NCBI RefSeq assembly: GCF_000330505.1
Contig: NW_004440113.1
Location: forward strand, 582,177 to 646,176
DNA: 64,000 nt
Direction of reading: 5' to 3'
DNA from: Entamoeba invadens IP1
Lineage: Eukaryota; Evosea; Mastigamoebida; Endamoebidae
Of this stretch, positions 1 through 13,386 are shown in pieces. Each line of letters opens with the position of its first letter. Position 1 is the stretch's first letter. The notes under the pieces were generated by a model. It ran no database searches, had not been told where the DNA came from, and was given only the letters and a program-made list of their open reading frames with translations. The translations under genes and the position numbers were made by a program.

Positions 1-1387
1 TAAGTAATGTACAACAAACTATTTGAATGATCACAAGACAAAACAAAACCACAGCGATTGCAAGATAAATCGTAGAAAATACACCAAACGACTCAGAGAG
101 CAAAGCAGCAAAAAGCGGAAGTAAAGCATTAGACAAAGCAGCAACGCCTTCATTAAAACCCACAAACAAACTTTTTGACTTGTCATTTGCTTTGAGACTG
201 TAGTAGGTGGACGTTTGATAAGAGAACCCTGTCGCAATGCCAGCGAAAAACGATGCGACAAAAATGACATATGGATTAAACACCAGTACAAGTACAGTAA
301 GGTACATCATGAAGATCGTCATTGCTGCCAAAATGAGCGATCTGTGGTACGTCCATTTATCAGTGATACTCATTGCGATAAAAGTCAACGTTTGAGAAAA
401 GTATAAAATAAAAAAGTTCCAAGCGACAAAATTGTCTTCTGGATCTCCTCCAATTGGAATGCCAATCGACTTTGCGTCTGCGACTTTGATGTATTGGTTA
501 GTGAGTATAGATGATGAACCAAACACCCCAAGTTGCATGATATACCCCAGAAATATGTATGTCTTGTTTTTTAGCTGTTCTTCAGTCCATTTCACTTTTC
601 CAGTCATTTTAGTTTCAGATTTTAAGGGTTTTTCTATTTTTGGAATACCCAATTCTTTAGCCATTTCGTTGGGTATTACAACATCATTATTTTCAATTTT
701 TATATCAACACCGTTGCTATCTTTCTCCTTGTTATTCACGTTCTCCTCATCTTTGAGTTCTTCTTCCATTTGTTGTTTCTTTTGTTTCTCTTCAATGAGT
801 TTGTCTTTCAACCACTTTACATGCGTATACGGGTAGACAAGAAAAATAAGTGCGTTTATTCCAATGGAAATGTACAACGAAGTGCTTGCCCCCAAGGCTG
901 CTTTTAACGAACCACCCACAACATATCCAATTGACTTACCAAACGACCACGAGACTGCAAAAAGCCCACTGTTTCTTGCTTCCTTTCCAGGTTTAGATTC
1001 CTTCCCAACAGTACCAACCGCGGCTGGCCAAAAGAGGAATGCAGAGAATGCCCAGAACGCACAAGAAATGTAAATAGCAGCTTTGTTCGTTGGCCAAATT
1101 GCAACAATTGCTTCGCCTATTGTTAGAAGAACCAACGAAATTCTGACCACTATAAATGGACTTATTAGGTCTGATATTTTCCCACCAAAAGGAGCAAGTG
1201 CAGCAAAGATGACAAAGCAAATCGTTTGCAAAAGCGCTAGCTCGATAGCAGATGCACCTTGTTCATTAAACAACAAAGGTACCACAATCCAAAAGAGAAA
1301 TCCCGATGTATTATATAGCAAACCGGATAATAGGTGTCTTGGATAGTTGTCCAACAGTCTGAGAGGGTATTTCAAGACATTTTCCAT
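1..1387 (-). CDS. Major facilitator superfamily transporter, C-terminus cut by window edge
   Basis: The minus-strand frame opens with ATG at 1387 and stays open for 462 codons to base 1, so the stop lies outside the window. The translation has about six hydrophobic helices, a charged loop rich in Lys and Glu (about residues 190-260), then about six more helices. That 6+6 layout is the MFS fold. Early features include an amphipathic N-terminus and a helix-2/3 loop containing GGKISD, resembling the MFS loop. The role would be proton- or gradient-driven transport of a small solute at the plasma or an internal membrane; the substrate cannot be told. The gene is divergent from the VPS13 gene and shares an AT-rich intergenic region of about 0.8 kb with it. 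Confidence 0.7.
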   Translation of the reverse strand, partial: MENVLKYPLRLLDNYPRHLLSGLLYNTSGFLFWIVVPLLFNEQGASAIELALLQTICFVIFAALAPFGGKISDLISPFIVVRISLVLLTIGEAIVAIWPTNKAAIYISCAFWAFSAFLFWPAAVGTVGKESKPGKEARNSGLFAVSWSFGKSIGYVVGGSLKAALGASTSLYISIGINALIFLVYPYTHVKWLKDKLIEEKQKKQQMEEELKDEENVNNKEKDSNGVDIKIENNDVVIPNEMAKELGIPKIEKPLKSETKMTGKVKWTEEQLKNKTYIFLGYIMQLGVFGSSSILTNQYIKVADAKSIGIPIGGDPEDNFVAWNFFILYFSQTLTFIAMSITDKWTYHRSLILAAMTIFMMYLTVLVLVFNPYVIFVASFFAGIATGFSYQTSTYYSLKANDKSKSLFVGFNEGVAALSNALLPLFAALLSESFGVFSTIYLAIAVVLFCLVIIQIVCCTLL

Positions 1388-2193
1388 TGTCTGATAGAGA
1401 TTTGAAGATGACCTTATTATTTCGCACTGTTCCACTCTCTTCTATGCTTTACATATAGAAAATTGTTGTTTCTGTTTATTATATTAATCCTTTTAATACA
1501 ATACCATTGAAGCATTTTTTATCATTTGGTAACAATTACTAATTATATAGTTATAATTCCTTTGGGATATTTTAAAGTGGTATTAGAATATCTATCTTTG
1601 TCGAGCTGTAGGTTATTTCCCTAAAAAGAATATCTAACTTATTTGTTATTAATTTATAGTATATGATAATAAAGATTTAGCTTTCTATTTATTCCTTTCA
1701 AAAACAAGAAACAAAACAAATTAGATGTTTCTTTTTCAAACAAGTTTTGCAACAAAACACCACATCAGCAATTAATGAAAAATATAGTTAAAATAATAAT
1801 AATTAACTATTACTGTTTACCATATAATTTTTTAATATGGTTATTTTTATAATAATTTAAATTAGTAATATGATGAAAATGTGAGAAGTCGAAAAAAACC
1901 GTTTTGTTTTTTTTCTTCACCGAAAAATAACACAAAATAGTTATTGTTATAAAAATGTTATTATAAAAAAACAAAATACATCTTGAAATAGTTTGAGGTT
2001 TTTATTACAAGTTCAGTTTGCATTAAACAATTAAAGAAAAAAATGTTAAGAAAAACATCCAAAATAATTAATATAAATAACTATATTATACTATACTAAA
2101 TATAAGAGTGATTATAAAACTATCAAACCAGAAAAACTTATTAACACAAAAAGTTTGTTGTTTAGTAAGAAGGAACAATTGAAATTACACACA
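1388..2193. other. AT-rich divergent intergenic region
   Basis: This is a strongly AT-rich spacer between the divergent MFS and VPS13 genes and presumably holds both promoters. From 2077 the VPS13 frame is already open but contains no ATG. No RNA gene or repeat was recognised. Confidence 0.5.
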
Positions 2194-5100
2194 GTGTTTG
2201 AGGGCGTTGTAAGCCAAGTTTTAACAGCTGTTCTTGGTAACTTTATAGAAGGTCTGAGTGCGGACCAATTGAAGTTAGGGATTATAGGTGGAGTGATTGA
2301 ACTACACAATCTCGAAATCAAGAAGTCTGCACTTGATTTCTTAAATCTCCCCGTCTCAGTGAGTCGGGGAGTTTTAGGGAATTTGACGGTGTTGATCCCA
2401 TGGTCTGATTTGCTGAACAAACCAATTCAAGTACTTTTGAGTGATATTGCTGGTCTTGTTGAGCCACAAAAAGTCTTTGTTGTTTGTTACTCACGATACT
2501 AATACAATAATAAAAATAAATCATAAATATAATAACATGAAGTATGATGAGAACAAAGCTAAAGAAGACCTTGCGAACAAAAAGAAAGTCACACTTACCG
2601 AATACGAAATTCAAAAAGCGTTTGAAGAGACAAAAAATGCGGGTGACGGGATTGTGACGCAATTAATAGGGAAGATCATCGAAAATATCAAAATTTCTAT
2701 AGAAAATGTCCACTTTCAATTTTTACGTCCAAACACCGAAAAAAGTGCATTGACCATTGGTGTTTGTATTGAGTCAATCGACGTTTCTACTATTAAAAAC
2801 CCAAGTATACCAAACACTCCCGTGTTTAAGATGAAAGCTATTAAAATCAATCATTTCAGTGTATATATCTGCCCAAACTTACTTATTCAAAACTACTCCG
2901 AGTATAACACTAAACAGTTTTTAACATACATGAGAAGCTTAATACCATCGCCTTATTCAGATAAAGGATATAAAAACAATTTATTAATTTCGCCAACAAC
3001 TATAGAGTTAGTTGCGGCTATTAATATTTCTAAAGGATTTAATATTAATTTTTCTAAAGTAGTTGGGCAAGTTAATATTTCTGATATTCTTGTGACAATT
3101 GATAAATCACAATATGTAGGTGTCATTTCTTTATTAGACATGTTTTTTGAATACGGCATGTCTACAAAATATCTGAAGTATCGTCCACAAAACGTACCTG
3201 TCAAAACGAATCCAAAACTGTGGTGGAAGTATATTTATAATGTCAAATTGGATGAAATTAAAGAAAAAAACAAACCAAAATGGAATGGAAATGATAATGA
3301 GGAATATATGGCGTTATACAAAAAGACGCTCGGCTATTCGTTTTTGCCAACTTTAACGAAAAAGGAAGTCACTCTTATGGACGAGTTCGAATCAAAAATG
3401 GAAACTGAAGAAATATTACACAACAGAGAGCGCGCCCGTCGGGAAATTGAAGCATTTCTCATTGAAAATCCACAACTTCGGAAGAAGAAGAGTTTTGTTG
3501 AAAAAGTGAAAGAGTTTTGTTTGGGGTTCTTTGTCAAACAAGAAAGTCTTGATATGAAGACTTTGACAGCAATCGGAGATTTTAAAGTCGATCCCGAAGC
3601 ATTACATGGAGAACCCGCCGATTATAAGAAAATGAAATTTGGCGTCTGTTTGAACAAAATACAACTAGTGTTGACAAACGAGAATAAAGTGATTTATAAC
3701 TCAACAATTAGTGATGTAACCGCCAAAATGATTTTACGGCCTCAGGGTTTCATTTTAACCGCCGAAATTTCGGATATGATGATAACTGAAAATTCCGTGG
3801 AAAAGGCGTGGAATTATATTATTAGAAAAATAACAAATGAGCCACTTGTTACGGCACAAGTAGACATGAAACCACTTGATAATAAAGTTGATTTAAGAAT
3901 AGGTGCAGAAGTTCAACAAATTGATATAACGCTTTTTAAACAATTTGTGATAAATATGGCACTTTTCTTCCAAATACCAAACACCGCATCTTTGGAAAAA
4001 GCAAAACAATTTACCGCAGACAAATTCCAAGATGTTTGGAACACCGTCCAAGAAAAGATGGGCACACAAGGGTTGAAAACTAAAGAAGAGCCAAAACGAA
4101 ATGTAACAGAAATCAATGCGACAGTTCTTGCGCCAAAAATTGCCGTTTTACTCGATGAAACAAAAGAAGAAACTGAAAGCATTTTAGTGAATTTGGGTTC
4201 AGTAAAGGTCTCTACAGCGACAGAAAGCGATTACGACATTTTTAATATTAATGTAACTGACGTTTCTATCGCAACACAAATTGTCAACGCAAATTATATA
4301 TTGCCAAAGGCTGCAGACAATTTCATTGTAGATCCAATTTCGTTTGAAACCATTTTTGGTATGGGAGTGAAAAAACAAAGTAATTTGCCGCAGATGAAGT
4401 TGAGTGTTTTGTTTGAAAAAATTGGTGTTGAATTCAGTGTGAAACGATATGACTTTTTGGTGCAATTTCTTCCAAAATGGGGGAGTGGATGGGAGAAGTT
4501 AAGTTCCGACCATCGCAATATCGAAAAGGTTGAAGACAAAGAGATGAATGAATACCTCAAAGTACTTGAGAAGAGTAAAGAAGAGGATTTTAAAAAGATG
4601 AAGTCACAAATTGAACAAATAGCTGTGATGAAAATAGAAGTTGGTATTAAAGTGATTGAACTTTCGCTCAAGAAAAAAGAGGATGAAATGAACGACATTA
4701 TTCGAATGGAAATTTCTAACATTCAACTTGGAATTTTCCAAAAGACCTTTGAAATGAAAGTTGAAGCGTTGGTACAAAAAATTAAAATCTTTGACTGTAT
4801 TTGCAAAAATGAAAACTTTTTTATCGCAACAACAAATTATTATGACGAAGAAACGTTCTTTGAGGCTTTTGTCGAAATGATTCAAAAGGAATCACCAAAT
4901 TTCAAAAATTGCGAAATGTTCGTTTTGGCAAACATTCGGGACTTCCATTTGGCTCTTCGTCCCGAAACTTTGGGAGAACTTGCACTCTTTGCGATGAGTC
5001 TTGTGCCTCCAAAACAAAGCGCCAAAAGTTCAACATCTGGCGAAATTTTGAAAAGCCCAAATGAAAATGACGAACAACTGAGGAACAGTACCGAAGAAAT

Positions 5101-8100
5101 TACTCAAGTCCTTCAAAATTACAAAAATGGTAAAAAGTTACATGAAAAAGCTAAAAATTTGTTAGAGAAATTGAAACGAGAAGATCCACCAGAATTACTT
5201 AAGAAAATGAAAATAGAAGTGAATATGAGAAAGATTGGACTTGTGATATTGAATGAAACAAATGAAGTCCTTAAACTTGAAGTCCAAGAGATCAAAGCAT
5301 CTATTGCGATGTATGAGTGGGGGATGTCAGTTAGAAGTTCAGTGCAAAGATTATTAGTTGTCAATATGGTGACTCAAGACGAGAATAACAAGAATGTATT
5401 AGACACAGTGAACAACGAACAATTGCTTTGCGCCAAAATCAAAATCAACAATCTAACAAAGCAATTGAGTGTTGGTGCAATTGTAACACAAATTACAACA
5501 AACGTCGACATGAATTTAATTAAAGAACTTTTGAAGACGGTGAAGAATGAAAAATTCATGAAATCAATTCGACACTCACAAGACTACATTTCAGAAGGCA
5601 TTGAAGATGATAATCAAATGACAACAAATGAATGTGTTAAACCACGTGGAATAATTTGTTTGTCAGATAAAAGTGAATTTGAGTTACTCCCATCAACAAT
5701 GAAAATCACATGTGAAATTGCTGGCCCCAAAATTAAATTGCCAATAAATATGGATGCTGTTGACTTCCTCCAAATCAATATGGGAAATTTGAAAATCGCG
5801 AATCGTTCACAAAAAAGTGATCCAATTGTGTTCGATAAAGTTATTTACACTCCAATTGTTGAAACGATGAAAGTAAGTGTCGACTCAATTCAAGTTGAAA
5901 CATCTATTGATACAAACAAAACATACATCGTCAAGGACATTGTCATTAACGCACAAATGGAAACATTCAAGTGGCCAGAATGCTTCACTGAGGAGATGAA
6001 AGAAAATGGATTTTTGAAGCTTAAAGTGAATATCGATAACATTGAAACGTACATCTGCCCTCTTCAAATTCAAAAACTCCTTGAATTCTCAAATTTTGCA
6101 CAAGACTCGTTAACCGGAGATATTACAGAAGTTGAGGAAATGTCTTCAAATAAGAACATGAAAGACGTTGAAAAGAAAGTAACACTGAAATCTGATATTT
6201 CAACAGAGAAAAAGTACACAACAAACACAAAACAAACTGATGGGACTATCGAATGGCCGCCAGTGGCAAAGCGCAAACCAAAACTCATTGTGGATGCTGC
6301 AATACGAAATGTGTGTTTGACACTCAACAAAACAAATGGAGTAGTTGAGAACGATAAATTAATGGCACTCAATTTAATTGGACTTAAGAGTCAAATCGAC
6401 ATGACATATGACGAATTCATTCAAGTTGGTCTTGTCGTTCACTCTCTTGAAATTAATGATGTCAGAACAATTGAAAACAAAACAATTGCATTGCGAAAAT
6501 GCGTTGGGTGCTTTGGGACAGAGGACTTGTTAACTACTCAAGTCATGTTGTGTCTTCCACTCAAGTATTACTCTGTTGACCAATGCACAATCGAACAACC
6601 AACTCTCTGCGTGCTTCCAGATTTCATTGGTGACGTTCTTTTCATTGTTAATGAAATTACTAATTTGCTACCAAAAACGCCTGTTAAGTCGGACGCCACA
6701 CAAATGGATAAAACGTGTAATACAATTGACAACAAAGTGGCCGTGAGTGACGATATCATTTTTAACACTAATAACATTTTAAGAAAAGTCGTTTTTGACG
6801 ATCGGATGTCGACCAAAATGACTAAACAATCGTCTGGCTTCTTAAACTTCTTGAAAGTTGGGAAGAAAGACTCGAGCGAAACTGATAAATTGGAGGATTT
6901 AACGATGCTTGAGTTATTGCGTCTGACATATACTCAAACACAATCAAGTGAAGTAACAAAACAAATCAATTTTGAAGGTAAGTTGAAGACTTTGACATTA
7001 AAAAGTGTTGATTCTGAGAGTTTGATAAGAACAATTGTAACAAAGTACGCTGTTCCAGAATCGACTGCTGTTGACTTCTTGTCCACTGCATATAAATATA
7101 ATATTTTAGTCAGATCAAACAAAGCAGACGACGATCAGTTTGAGAGAAACAAAACGTACTTGTTCAATCCAGTTATTGCAGAGTATTTCTCTGTGTTGAA
7201 CAACCAAAAAGTTCCAGTCGAAACACAAGTCATTATGGATCAAAATGTGTCGCAACGAGTGCAAAATGTATTCGCCAATGTCAACATAAACCAAGCTACT
7301 TTGATTGTCGTCAGTAATGAATTCGACCTGAAAGGGGAGTACATTTTGGCACGAACATCATTGCAGGCTTCAGTCAAAATGGCACAAGAGAATATGTACT
7401 TGAGCTCGTTTTTAAAAATCCACAATACGGACGTTCATAGAGGTATTCTCGAGAATTTGGTCAATCGTAACATCAAAAAAGAACTTATTTGCGACTCACT
7501 CGAAATCACTGCACTCGCAAAGGTGTGGCAAGAAAACGAAAAAATGTCGATCATGGCAAATCTGAATGGAACAAAAGACCTCAAAGTCTTTTTGAGTTTT
7601 AACGACATAAACACAATCAACACTGTATTGGACCACATCGTAAAGGGTCTTGACAAGAACAAGCCAGTTGAAAATCAACCCAAACAAGAGGAACAACAAG
7701 TTGACAATAAAAATGAAAGTTTGAAACCTCTCGATGATGTAAAGACTGATCTGAAAGATGACAAAAACTTTGCAGAACCAGAGCCAAAGAACGAGACAGT
7801 CATTTCTGCGAATTTAAGTTTCAACCCAATTGAAGTGTACTTGGTCAACGATTTGAATGGGCGAACACTCCCATTACTCAAAGTGGAAGTGAAAAATACA
7901 GAGGCTGAATTTTACATGGAAAATATGGTCATTACCACCAAATTTGGAACAAATGTTTGTGTTAAGTTTTTCAATGACTACCAAATGCAATTCGAGCCGT
8001 TTATCTCCGATTTTGGCGTTCGTGGTGAAGTGGAAGTGTACCAGATTGGTATTTCACAAAATGTTATTGGAAGTGTCAAAGTCGATAAAATCACTGTCAA

Positions 8101-11100
8101 TATTTGCCACGCAACAATTCTTTCTGCACTCAACACAGTTGCTTCTTTAAACAACAAAACAAAGAGTGATAAATCCGAAGTGTACTTGACGTACTTGAAT
8201 GAGACCGGAGAAAAAATTTTGATTGAAAACAACGACGAGTTTGCTTCCCTTGAAAACGACAAAGAGCTTCCTCTTGTTTTTGACTTTGAACATGAGTGTC
8301 AAGGTATTTCCACTGGTAGAAATTTGATAACAAAAGCGTTCCAAAAAGTCGTGAAAATCGACAATCAGAGTATATCCGTCGATGCCATCGTTTCGAAAAA
8401 TCCAAAGCTCTTCTTAATAGAGAACAAAACCACCCAAACAAAGTTCAACCCGTTGATCAGCGAGGTCGTGACAAGTGAAGACGGAAGAAAGAAACTCTAT
8501 TTACATAGTGATGTTATGATTGAAAACAAAACTGACTTCGCTTTGGAATTTGTTGTTAAAAACACGCAAAACTCAACGTCTTTCATCTCGGAAAAACAGA
8601 CAACAAAAAGTCTTCCATTGTGTTTAAGCCGCGGTGAGATTTTCTTGAAAACCCAAAATAAAGATGGCGACTTCACTTCGATTGGGCTGATCGAGAAGTT
8701 TTTCACTGTCCAATCCACAACCAAGTTTTATTTGGGAAAGGAGAAAGAGACGAAACGAGTTGTTGTCTCGATTCATTCAAAGAAGGTTTTCGACGACCCT
8801 CGAAGTCAAATGATAGTCATTAAAATTACCCCAACGTTTACTTTACTAAACTCGACTCCTTATGATATGACCATCAATGTGTCGGGTGGTACCACCATTT
8901 TGAATTCCTTAAATACCGCCAATTTCTATGTCAGCAAATCTGAAGTTGTCAACTTCTCAATTTCGACGTATCAAAATCTCGAGATTGACAAAACAAGTGA
9001 GGTGATTGGAACGATTGAACTCAAAAGCGCACAAAGAGCCGTGGAAGTAAAGGATTCAAAAGGAAGACGAGGATTTGTTTATGCAGACTATTTTACGTCG
9101 TTTTCTCACACTGAGATCGTTCTGTATGCCGCTTTCTATGTAATGAACTACTCAACACACTCACTGTTCTTTGCAACACCGGGAACAATGTCGAATAAAG
9201 AATTGCCAGGACAAAATGAGAAAGGGTTGCCACCAAAAGGAATTCCGTTCTTGATTTTGGGACAGGAAGAAAACCCAGCAGATACAAAACTGATGTTCCA
9301 CACCGAATTTTCCGACTTTGGAAAAAGTGGTGACGCACTTCCAACGAGTGAAGTCGGGTTTAAAAAGGTTGTGGACTGTCCAAGAAGAATCCCCAATAAT
9401 ATAGACTGTATAAGATACGAAGTTGCGATGAATGGAAGAAACTACACAAGAACAAGACAAATCAAAATTTATGACAATTACATTGCTGCAAATTCAACCA
9501 AATTTGATATTAAAATTTGTGCAGGCGGTGTTGAAAACTTTGTGAAGTGTAAGCCCGAAAATTACAACGAGAAAGACTTTGAAAAGATGTGCTGCAAGTC
9601 GCTTCTTGTTGGGGGTGATGACCGCAATTTCCAAATTGGCATCAACGGAGAAAAGTCAATCGAATTTCCGATGAACGAAGTTGGTGAATATCCGTTGGCC
9701 ATGAAGTGTGGCAAATTTGACGTTTCGGTGAAAGAATTCAAACACTTGACGTACATTTGTTTGTATGAACGAAGTGAATCAAGTCCACCATACAGGATCA
9801 TTAACAACAGTAAATTGGATGTAACTGCGAGCCAGGATGGACAAAATACTGAAATCAAAGCACAACAAAAAATCGGGTTTTACCTTCCAAACCCACGCAA
9901 GGAACCCGTCATCAAATTGAAAATTGGAACAAAAGAAGAGAAAATTGATTTTAACAAAATCGACAAGAGGTATAAGAGCATCGAAGGAATTGGCATTAAG
10001 GTGATTGTGTTGGAAGGGACACGAACATTGTTGATAGACCAGGATGTTCGAAGCAACGACGAGAGGTCTACAAAACAAACAAACGTGAGAATGAATTTGT
10101 TGGTTGAGGGTGTTGAAGTCAACCTGTCAAACGAATGGCCAGACGATTTGTTATCGGTGACATTGGAAAATATCGAAGCAGATGTCTCCATCGCTGGAAA
10201 GCAACTGAAAGCGATTTTGAACGTCGATGACTTCCAAATCGATAACATGGCTCTTGACACGCCGTACCCAGTTTTGTTATGCAAACACAAAGAGGAAAAA
10301 AGTGAAAAGAAGCAAGTCCTCCATGTTACTCTCATCAAACGAGACGTTGGCGATATACAAACATTGCAGTTCGAGTACTTTACTGCACTGTTGCAACAAC
10401 TGGACATAATGGTCGACGGTACTGCTCTGTTTGGAATTTTGAACTACGTTTCGAGCCTGCCATTCAACAAAGTATTACCGGAAAAGAAGGGCGATTACAA
10501 CCCATACCTCCCAGAAATCCCACCAAAAACACCACCAGTGTACTTGTTTTTCAAAGATTTCCAACTCCAGCCAATGAAATTTGTTTTAACTTTTAAACTC
10601 GGGTCGGCAAGTTTGGAACTGTTGCCTTACAACGCAATGACCGCACTCATTCACACATTTGGCTCGATGCTTGGCAATTTGGACCACTCGCCAATCTCAA
10701 TCAACAACTTCTTTGTTGCCAACTGCTACGAAAAAGTCGACCGTTTTGTTTCGATGATTGTGAACCACGTCACCATGCAGGTTGTTAAAGATTTGTATCT
10801 CTTACTTGGTTCTGCCGATTTCCTTGGAAACCCAGTTGGGTTGGTCTCAAATGTTGGTAGTGGAGTGAAGGCGTTTTTCTATGAACCAATTCAAGGATTG
10901 ACAGTCTCTCCAGGCGAGTTTGCTTGTGGCGTTGGCAGAGGATCAAAGAAGCTTTTAACCTCAACAGGGAGTGGTGTGCTCAACAGTGCGAGTAAGATTG
11001 GAAACACTTTGGCTACTGGTGTGGCTGGACTTACAATGGATGAAGAGTACATTCAGGAACGTCAAAGAAAAATGAACAAGAAAGACAAAGGGCTTGTTGG

Positions 11101-12274
11101 AGGATTGACAAGTGGTTTGTCAAGTTTCGGAAATGGCCTTGTCGGAGGGGTGAAAGGTGTGTTTGTTGATCCGCTCAAAGGTGCCAAAGATGGTGGAATA
11201 AGTGGGTTTGGAAAAGGCATTGGAAAGGGTGTTGTTGGTCTTGTTACAAAGCCAATTACTGGAGCTGTCGACTTAGTATCATCCACCGCGGCTGGGGCAG
11301 CAGAAAGCATCAACGGAGATGAGAAAGAAAAGAGAAAGAGAGATCCAAGAATTTACTGTAATGAAAAGGGGATGAGAAATTACACATGTGACATACAAAA
11401 AGATAAGTTGGTGAGCGGTGATACGCCAGAAGATTGCATTAAACAGATTTGCAAGAACAGCAAAGAAGGTATTGAAGAAACAGATGAGATTGATGATGGA
11501 GATATTTTGGTATTGACAAATCAAAGAATTTTTGTGTTGGACACTCAACATTTACACTTCAAAGACGGAGTTGATCTGAGCGAGATCAAAACAGTATCGA
11601 GTGGGATGGACGGTATTGATGTTATATTAAAGAGTGGTGAAATAATGAAAATTAAATACAACAAGCCAATCAAGGCAGCAACTTTGCAAAACAGAATTAA
11701 AAAGCATATTCCTACTGCGGACGCATCAGTTTCAACACCCAAAGAAGAAGCGAAACCAAAAGAAAGTCCAAGAGAAAACAGTAAATCAAGAGACTTTTTA
11801 AAGATGTTTGGAAAAACGTCTAGTGCCAAAAGTGATGAAAAAAAGAAAGAAGAGGAACAACACAAATTGACAGAAAGTAAAAGCGCGCAAGCATTTGGAA
11901 CAAAACAGAAAACTCCAAGATCAAATGAAAGTGATAAATTGAAGGTAGAAATTACAGCCTCACAAAGCTCAGAATCATTGGCGGCGTCATGCGCTACTTC
12001 ACATGAAACAAATAAAAGTTCTTCATCAGATTCAGAGTCATCAAACAATTCTGCAACCCTTGTGACATTTGAGGAGAATAGTACAGAAGGAATTAAGTCG
12101 GAAAAGATAGAGAAAAAGCACCACGGTTTGATGTCGAAACTCAAAGAAAAGAATGAAAAAAGGAAGTCACAAAAAGTGGAAGAGAAAAAAGTGAAGGAAG
12201 AAGCCAAGAAAGAGAAAAAGGAAGATGCCCAAAGCGAGGACAAAGAAAAGAAAAAGAGATTTGGTCTATTTTAA
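2194..12274 (+). CDS. VPS13: VPS13-family bridge-like lipid transfer protein (two exons)
   Basis: This gene encodes about 3,340 residues. VPS13 proteins sit at membrane contact sites and move phospholipids in bulk along a hydrophobic groove. The first exon encodes the chorein domain: VFEGVV at 2194, then QLKLGIIGG and a VLIPWSDL motif. The frame then hits a stop. A 61-nt intron (2482-2542, donor GTTTGT, TACTAAT inside, acceptor AAG) joins it in phase to YDENKAKEDL, as in the family. Long repeating beta segments follow, then the SHR-BD-like region (PYRIINNSKL, near 9790), a C-terminal VPS13/ATG2-type domain (10300-11300), a PH-like domain (about 11400-11710) and a Lys/Glu/Ser-rich tail. The start is unresolved: the codon before VFEGVV is ACA and no in-frame ATG lies between the stop at 2074 and the domain. 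A model starting at an ATG downstream of the intron would lose the chorein domain. Confidence 0.85.
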
Positions 12275-12336
12275 ATTACTTTAATTTACAAAACAAATTA
12301 TTTTAAAAACGAATTTCTTGTCTAGAAAAATAATTT

Positions 12337-13050
12337 CTATTTTTCCATTTTTAATGGTTCTTTCTTTTTCTTTGAAGGTTTAAAAACCATTTTCGGAGTT
12401 GTGTTGATGATAATTTGAGTTGGGGGAGTCATATCACTATGTTTAATTTTTATATTAATAATCTTCTCTTTGTGTTCTTTGTCGTCACTCACTGGTTTAT
12501 CTTCCTTTACAACTTTTTTTAATAAACAATTATTTGAATTTGGTTTTATTATGTTATCAATAATAAAGTTTGTGTTTCCTTTGAGTTGAGAAGATAATCT
12601 TTCTTGATATCCAACAGCCAATTCCAATCTTTTTAACTTTCTACCAAAAGTAATTTCAGGACATAATTGTTCAAGTGCTTTCAAATGTTGGAATGTATTT
12701 GAAGAAATCACAGAGTCAACCAAATCTATTAATACATTGTCTTTATGTGTTGCTATTAAAAATTTGATTCTTAATTCAAATTCTTTCAAATTGATATGTA
12801 AAATATCTTGAGAAATAAAACTCATTTTACTCTTGAAAAGTTCCAACTCTTTTTAATTGATATTAAACGCATCATAAATTGGTTCATAAACGTTTTTATA
12901 TTCACCAACACCAGAGAGATATATAAGAGCATCTGTTTTGGTTTGAATTTTTAATAAATAAAGTAAATAACTTGTTGTTTGTTTATCAAGGAATCCAACC
13001 TTATAATTAAGCAACCCCAACTTAGAACTTATATCAGGATCAATAGACAT
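12337..13050 (-). pseudogene. Unknown gene interrupted by an in-frame TAA
   Basis: One minus-strand frame runs from ATG at 13050 to a stop at 12337 (about 237 codons) and is interrupted only by a TAA at 12853-12855, after residues ending AFNIN. The frame continues at once with KELELFKSK and then about 165 residues with a Lys-rich C-terminus. The interruption is too short for an intron. I recognise no domain. Possibilities are a pseudogene with one nonsense change, a sequencing error, or two genes, the second starting at the ATG at 12825 (MSFISQ). The mariner-like element begins about 50 bp upstream of the first ATG, so its promoter may be disrupted. Confidence 0.5.
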
Positions 13051-13102
13051 TAACTCTTTTTAATGTTTGTTTTATGAAGTTATTTTAAACTGAAAATAAT
13101 TA

Positions 13103-13116
13103 ATCTGTAGTGAAAG
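13103..13116 (+). repeat. Left terminal inverted repeat (degenerate)
   Basis: Fourteen bases match the complement of 14617-14630 at 10 positions, preceded by TA. Confidence 0.4.
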
Positions 13117-13386
13117 CATTTTTATTATCTTTGTTATTTTTCAATTATTTTGGTAATTGTTGATTTTTTCGAAAAAAAATAATGATTTTTTCTTTGTTTT
13201 TTTTACCCACCCCCGAATATTTTTTACTCAACGAAAATTATTTGTTTGAAAAAAATAATTATTTTTCAAGTAAAATTGAACCACCCCCGAAAGTGTGTAA
13301 AAATATCTGGTAAAATATAGCATTATTTGGCAAATTGTTTCGATAAAACAAAAACGTAATTCTATCTATTTAACTCATAAATACAA

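Noticed and set aside
11545..12243. 232-codon Ser/Phe-rich antisense frame under the VPS13 C-terminus
   Set aside because: Mirror of a Lys/Glu/Ser-rich coding region; typical antisense artefact.
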